This document shows, in pieces, positions 60,101 through 64,000 of a stretch of 64,000 nt of DNA. Origin of the DNA: Oerskovia turbata (GTDB lineage: Bacteria; Actinomycetota; Actinomycetes; Actinomycetales; Cellulomonadaceae); NCBI RefSeq assembly GCF_000718325.1, contig NZ_JOFV01000003.1:186001-250000 (forward strand), given 5' to 3'. Under the pieces are notes generated by a model. It was not told the origin of the DNA. It worked only from the letters and a program-made list of their open reading frames with translations, and did no database searches. The first letter of the stretch is position 1. Every line of letters starts with the position of its first letter. Position numbers and translations under genes: made by a program.

Positions 60101-60688
60101 TCACGGGCTGTTCACTCTCTCGTGCCGGACACGCCCCACGATCGACGCCGCGGCGGCGACCCGGTCCTCGACCGTCCCGTCGAGGAGGTGCACCGGGACG
60201 CCCGTCTCCGCGGTCGTCTCCCGCGTGAGCGCCTCGGCCTCGGCCCGGAACGACTCGCTCACCGGCCGGTCCTCGGGTGGGAGCGGGAACCGGACCGGGA
60301 GGAGCAGGAAGAGGTCGTAGGTGCGCGCCGCACGGGCACAGGCCTCACGCAGGAAACCGTCCACGACGTCGCGCAGGACGCCGTCCTGCCGCGCACCGGA
60401 GAGTGCCTGACGACGCAGCCTCACCGCGGCGTACACCCATTCGTGCAGGACCGAACCGTCGGAGATCATGTCGGGCGTCGCGCTCTCCTGCTCGACGCGC
60501 TGGGCGTACCGCCGCAGGCTCAGCTGGAGCACCTCGGCCTCGGTGCACTCGAGGAGCGACCTGGGCGGCGAGCCGACCGGGTCCCTCATGGCGTCCAGCC
60601 CGGGGACCGCGAGGCCCGTCCGGCGCCCCAGCTCCCCCGACAGGGTCGACTTGCCGACCCCGTGGGCCCCAACCACCGCGACGCGCAC
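60101..60688 (-). CDS. P-loop kinase-like protein 2 (NadR/AAA_28-like)
   Basis: A 195-residue protein from GTG 60688 (GGGAGGAG 6 nt upstream). It has Walker A AVVGAHGVGKSTLSGELG (residues about 4-17) and the motif SDGSVLHEWVYAAVRL (about 100), then LFLLLPVRFPLPPEDRPVSESFR. It is a paralogue of the protein at 62671 (SDGSSLHEWVYG; LPIEFPLVADGHRPVNEKFR). The fold is that of NadR/AAA_28 nucleotide or small-molecule kinases. The substrate is unknown. Confidence 0.8.
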   Translation of the reverse strand: MRVAVVGAHGVGKSTLSGELGRRTGLAVPGLDAMRDPVGSPPRSLLECTEAEVLQLSLRRYAQRVEQESATPDMISDGSVLHEWVYAAVRLRRQALSGARQDGVLRDVVDGFLREACARAARTYDLFLLLPVRFPLPPEDRPVSESFRAEAEALTRETTAETGVPVHLLDGTVEDRVAAAASIVGRVRHERVNSP

Positions 60689-60734
60689 GCCCGTCTCCTC
60701 CCGTCGTCCCTCACCACTCCACGCCGCGCAGCCC

Positions 60735-61397
60735 TCAGACGGCCACGAGGCCCCAGCCACGCCGGCCCCCCACGACCGCGAGGGGTGCGCCGGGGACCGC
60801 GACGACCGTCGGGTGGCCGGTCAGCCCCATGTAGCCGGCGTCGGACAGGTCGTCGCCGTACGCGGCCGAGTGCGGCAGCGAGATCCCCTCCCGCCGCGCG
60901 TGCTCGGCGACGGCACTGGCCTTCGCCTCACCGATCATCGGGACGGCCACGCACCCCGTGAACCGCCCCTCGCGCACCTCCGGGTCGGTGACCAGCAGGT
61001 GAGCACCGCCGAGCACCTTCGCGAGCGGGGCGAGCGCGGGTGCGAAGGACCCGCTCACCAGGACCACGACGTGCCCCGCGCGACGGTGCCGCTCGACGAT
61101 CGAGACCACCTGCGGGCGCAGGACGCCACCTCGACCCGCCGAGGCGAACCACCGGCGACCGACCTGCACGACGTCCCCGACCGACCTCCCCGCCCACCAT
61201 GTGAAGTAGTGCCGGTTGCGCTCGGTCCGGGTCACGCCCGCCTCCCGCATCGTCGCGATGTCCCTCAGGAACGCGGCGGCCTCCTGGTCCGCTCCCCGCT
61301 CGGCGGCGTCGAAGCGGAGCAGCTCGAAGAGCGTGACACCGGTCGTCAGCGTCCCGTCGACGTCGAGGTAGGCCGCGACCCGGGGAGGCTCGCTCAC
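60735..61397 (-). CDS. HAD-IB family phosphatase
   Basis: A 220-residue HAD protein with YLDVDGTLTTG (nucleophile Asp in DVDGT), VVVLVSGSFAPALAPLAK and HSAAYGDDLSDAGYM, the SerB-like IB motifs. GTG start overlaps the ACP stop (GTGA), so it is made with the acyl carrier protein. It may remove the phosphate of a cluster intermediate. Confidence 0.9.
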   Translation of the reverse strand: MSEPPRVAAYLDVDGTLTTGVTLFELLRFDAAERGADQEAAAFLRDIATMREAGVTRTERNRHYFTWWAGRSVGDVVQVGRRWFASAGRGGVLRPQVVSIVERHRRAGHVVVLVSGSFAPALAPLAKVLGGAHLLVTDPEVREGRFTGCVAVPMIGEAKASAVAEHARREGISLPHSAAYGDDLSDAGYMGLTGHPTVVAVPGAPLAVVGGRRGWGLVAV

Positions 61398-61657
61398 ACG
61401 TCGCCGCCCGCCGCGATCCGGTCCCGCACGAGCCGGCTCAGGCCGTCGAGGTCGCCCAGGCTCGCGACGTCGTAGTCGCTCACCTCGATACCGTAGGCCT
61501 GGCTCACCACGGCCGCGATCTCCGCGGTCGTGAGCGAGTCGATGGCCAGGTCGTCGAAGGTCGCGCCGGCGGGGCGCAGGTCCGGCAGCCCTGGGATTGC
61601 CCGGCTGACGAGGTCGGCGATGGACTCGGAGGTCGGGTCGAAGACGGTCTCGGTCAT
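61394..61657 (-). CDS. Acyl carrier protein
   Basis: An 87-residue acyl carrier protein. The phosphopantetheine site is Ser41 in LAIDSLTTAEI; AGATFDDLAIDSL and YGIEVSDYDVASL are typical of the four-helix fold. ATG 61657. It lies between KAS III and the HAD, so it probably holds the acyl chain used by the cluster rather than serving general fatty acid synthesis. Confidence 0.93.
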   Translation of the reverse strand: MTETVFDPTSESIADLVSRAIPGLPDLRPAGATFDDLAIDSLTTAEIAAVVSQAYGIEVSDYDVASLGDLDGLSRLVRDRIAAGGDV

Positions 61658-61670
61658 GGTGCGCTCCTTC

Positions 61671-62684
61671 TCAGAGGTCCTGGACGACGAGGCGTGGCCA
61701 CGTCGCCGTCGCGGCGCCCCAGGTGGTTCCTCCACCGAAGGCGGTCAGCAGGATGCGTTCGTGCGGTGCGAACGTACGGGCGTACGCGGCCAGCGCCAAC
61801 GGGATCGACGCGGCCGAGGTGTTGCCGGCGCGGTCGAGGTGGATCACGACCTTCTCCGACGCGATGCCCAGCGAGTGCGCCACGAGTCGCAGGATGCGTT
61901 CGTTGGCCTGGTGCGCGACGAACCAGTCGACGTCCTCGACCGACCACCCCGAGAGGGCGAGCGCACGGCGCGACGACGACGACATCGCCGCGACGGCAGC
62001 GCCGAAGACCGACCGCCCGTCCATCCGGAAGTACGCGTCGGAGGCGTCGACGACCTCACGGTGCGGAACCCTCGAGCCGCCGGCCGGGACGGTGATGAGG
62101 TCGTGGGCGCTCCCGTCGGAGCCGAGGTGGAACGCACCGAGGCTCCCCGCTTCGTCGGGGTCGCCCCCGTCGACGACGACGGCCCCCGCGCCGTCGCCGA
62201 AGAGGATCGACGTCGCGCGGTCGCGCGGGTCGACGATCGAGGTGAACTGGTCGGCGCCGATCACGAGCGCCCGGCGGTGGAGCCCGGCGAGCACCGCCGC
62301 ACTGGCCTGGGCGAGCGCGTAGACGAAGCCCGAGCACACGGCTGCCAGGTCGAAGGCCGCCGCGGCGCCGAGCCCTAGCCTGCTCGCCACCAGAGGGGCG
62401 GTGGCCGGGCACGACCGGTCGGGCGTGCTCGTCGCGACGACGACCAGGTCCACGGCCGGTTCTCCCGCGGAGGCGAGCGCCCGGCGCCCGGCCTCGACCG
62501 CGAGGTCGGACGTCGCGCACCCCTCGTCGGCGAAGCGCCGTTCCCTGATCCCGGTCCGTGTCCTGATCCACTCGTCCGAGGTGTCGACGAGCGCCGCGAG
62601 GTCGTCGTTGCTCACGACCCGAGGCGGCAGGTACCCGCCCACACCGCGCAGGACCGCTGCGCCCGGTCGGTCACGTGAGGACAT
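61671..62684 (-). CDS. KAS III-like ketoacyl synthase (FabH-like)
   Basis: A 337-residue thiolase-fold enzyme. Catalytic Cys near 116 in DLAAVCSGFVYAL, His in WFVAHQANERI (about 256) and Asn in AGNTSAASIPLAL (about 286): the complete FabH triad. ATG overlaps the kinase-1 stop by 14 nt. It would condense an acyl-CoA with malonyl-ACP, and its closeness to an ACP and an AvrD-like gene suggests a 3-oxoacyl unit for a small signal molecule. Confidence 0.93.
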   Translation of the reverse strand: MSSRDRPGAAVLRGVGGYLPPRVVSNDDLAALVDTSDEWIRTRTGIRERRFADEGCATSDLAVEAGRRALASAGEPAVDLVVVATSTPDRSCPATAPLVASRLGLGAAAAFDLAAVCSGFVYALAQASAAVLAGLHRRALVIGADQFTSIVDPRDRATSILFGDGAGAVVVDGGDPDEAGSLGAFHLGSDGSAHDLITVPAGGSRVPHREVVDASDAYFRMDGRSVFGAAVAAMSSSSRRALALSGWSVEDVDWFVAHQANERILRLVAHSLGIASEKVVIHLDRAGNTSAASIPLALAAYARTFAPHERILLTAFGGGTTWGAATATWPRLVVQDL

Positions 62685-63378
62685 GCGCGACCACCCGTTC
62701 CTTCTCGTCCCGCACGTCGAGCAGGTCGTAGTCGACCTGTGCCCGGGCCACCGCCTCCTCGATGGTCACGACGCGCGGCAGGTCGTAGTGGTCGGTGATC
62801 GCCTGGAGGCGCTCCGGGATCGAGCCGCCGATGCTCACGTTGGGGATGCCCAGCGCGGCGATCTCCCGCTGGAGCTTCTCGTCCGCGAGCCGCCGGAACT
62901 TCTCGTTGACCGGGCGGTGCCCGTCGGCGACGAGCGGGAACTCGATGGGCAGGTGCACGAACGCGTCGTAGCTCGCCGCGGCGTGCTGCTTGGCGGGGAC
63001 GCCGAGTGCGTCGATGACCTCCTCGAAGAACCGGATCGCGTCGGTGCGCTCGACGGAGTCGAGGTCGATCGAGTCGTTCGGGTTGATGCCCACCAGGACG
63101 CGCACCGTGCCGTAGACCCACTCGTGCAGCGAGGAGCCGTCCGAGATGAACGTGTCGCCCAGGTGCGACTCGTTGACCGCTCGCTCGGTGTTGCGCCGGG
63201 TGATCAGCATGAGGATCTCCGCTGCGCTGCACTCCTCGAGGGTCTTGCCGGGGACGGAGATCGGGAGGAGCTCACGCATCGTCTTGGCCGCGCTCCGGGG
63301 GATCCCGGTGAGGTGCGCGAGCGCGAGGGTGGTGAAGGTCTTGCCTGACGAGTAGGTCCCGGAGATCGCGAGCCTCAT
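62671..63378 (-). CDS. P-loop kinase-like protein 1 (NadR/AAA_28-like)
   Basis: A 235-residue protein from ATG 63378. Walker A is ISGTYSSGKTFTTLALA, followed by EECSAAEILMLITRR and SDGSSLHEWVYGTVRVL (about residue 86), then FEEVIDALGVPAKQH. Part of this layout is shared with the protein at 60101. Two paralogues in one small cluster suggest two phosphorylation steps or a heteromeric enzyme. Confidence 0.82.
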   Translation of the reverse strand: MRLAISGTYSSGKTFTTLALAHLTGIPRSAAKTMRELLPISVPGKTLEECSAAEILMLITRRNTERAVNESHLGDTFISDGSSLHEWVYGTVRVLVGINPNDSIDLDSVERTDAIRFFEEVIDALGVPAKQHAAASYDAFVHLPIEFPLVADGHRPVNEKFRRLADEKLQREIAALGIPNVSIGGSIPERLQAITDHYDLPRVVTIEEAVARAQVDYDLLDVRDEKERVVAHVLT

Positions 63379-63424
63379 GACAGTCCTCTTTCCTCGGTGG
63401 GTCGAGCGGTGGTCGGTGGGATGG

Positions 63425-64000
63425 TCACCGTGGTGGTGACGGGATGCGGTGGGCGACGTCGCAGCGCACGCTCGTGCCGTGCCCGACGACGGCGCGGGCC
63501 TCCGTGCAGCGCCAGGTCTCCCCGCGAAGCACGACGAGCCGTGGTCGGACCAGGGCGACCTCGATGGGGTGGGTCGTGTCGAGCCAGAGCGCTGTGCCGT
63601 CGGACTCGACGACGGTCCGTCGCATCCACAGCGTGCTGCTCTCAGCACGCGGGACGTGGTCCAGCTCGTAGAGGAGCACCTGGGCGAGCTGGAGCGTCGC
63701 GACGAACGCCTCGACGAAGGAGAGGCTCGGGCGGGCGGTCGCCCCGATGCCGAGGTCCTGGTCCGCGGTCCCGGGAAGCGTGGCCGCGACGAGCTGCGCG
63801 TGCGCCTCGTCGTGGCCGACCGTCGCGACGTCCCGCACGTCGACCGAGCGGCCGGCGTACCCCGAGCCGTGGACGCGGCGCGGCGCAGCGCCCAGCAGCT
63901 CGTCGGGCGAGGCGACGGTCAGGTCCACGCGCCCGGCGACGGCCAGGGGTCGGTGCACGGTGACCTCGACCGTCATGGTCCCGACGAACGCGTGGACGGT
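63425..64000 (-). CDS. AvrD-like biosynthetic protein, partial (runs off right edge)
   Basis: The frame stays open to the right edge, so the 5' part is missing; at least 190 residues are seen. It contains ASPDELLGAAPRRVHGSGY, LSFVEAFVATLQLAQVLLYE and TLWMRRTVVESDGT. From memory of the family these resemble AvrD proteins, which make acyl-sugar syringolides from a 3-oxoacyl chain. A hot-dog fold like AfsA is another option. The name is therefore tentative, but the neighbouring KAS III and ACP genes fit. Confidence 0.5.
   Translation of the reverse strand, partial: TVHAFVGTMTVEVTVHRPLAVAGRVDLTVASPDELLGAAPRRVHGSGYAGRSVDVRDVATVGHDEAHAQLVAATLPGTADQDLGIGATARPSLSFVEAFVATLQLAQVLLYELDHVPRAESSTLWMRRTVVESDGTALWLDTTHPIEVALVRPRLVVLRGETWRCTEARAVVGHGTSVRCDVAHRIPSPPR

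Noticed and set aside
1..64000. CRISPR arrays, rRNA, complete insertion sequences or prophage genes
   Set aside because: No spaced direct repeats, rRNA-like segments, transposase motifs (DDE) or phage structural genes were recognised.

Overview
This is high-GC DNA with GTG starts, ATGA/GTGA stop-start overlaps and several leaderless -10 boxes placed 6-7 nt before a start codon. That points to an actinomycete. The gene content (GH101 and GH35 glycosidases, actinobacterial-type ribosomal paralogues, Lrp-type BkdR) fits a Cellulomonadaceae/Promicromonosporaceae-like member of the Micrococcales, but this placement is inference from gene content only.

Layout. 1-9.1 kb: the 3' part of a copper P-type ATPase gene, an SPFH/ribbon-helix-helix pair, a winged-helix/ABC-2 export operon, an unknown membrane protein, a CPBP protease-like gene and an HdeD-like gene. 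9.3-12.2 kb: a large flippase/kinase-like membrane protein. 12.2-26.3 kb: one compact minus-strand operon for branched-chain amino acid and leucine (possibly itaconate) breakdown (bkdABC, biotin-dependent carboxylase, acyl-CoA dehydrogenase, MaoC, CitE-like lyase, CoA-transferase, thiolase), with a divergent Lrp-type bkdR. 26.3-30.8 kb: a zinc-starvation region with three near-identical Zur-like boxes that control zinc-free copies of L31, S14, L33 and L28, a COG0523 protein and a YibE/F membrane protein; hup lies within this region. 30.9-41.9 kb: a glycan-use locus (GH101 endo-alpha-N-acetylgalactosaminidase, GH35 beta-galactosidase, sugar ABC transporter, LacI regulator). 42-43.6 kb: an AbiE type IV toxin-antitoxin pair. 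44-47.4 kb: a copper/haem envelope cluster (DyP peroxidase, PCuAC, CopC, membrane protein). 47.5-60 kb: scattered metabolic and envelope genes (amidohydrolase, glutamate decarboxylase, DksA-like, quinone reductase-like, YjbR, dicarboxylate symporter, lipoprotein PBP, TMEM175-like, MalY-like, DedA). 60.1-64 kb: a likely small biosynthetic cluster (two related P-loop kinases, HAD, ACP, KAS III and a truncated AvrD-like gene) that runs off the window.

The most unusual signal is a 42-bp palindromic element (14-bp arms, 14-bp spacer) present four times. Every copy lies inside a protein-coding gene, always in the same orientation and reading phase, and adds a peptide of the form (L/V)SEPAGTxGHAGSD. 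Other long palindromes lie between genes, mostly convergent ones, where they could act as bidirectional terminators, and one lies inside the bkdC linker. The second candidate for a new system is the AvrD/KAS III/ACP/dual-kinase cluster at the right edge.
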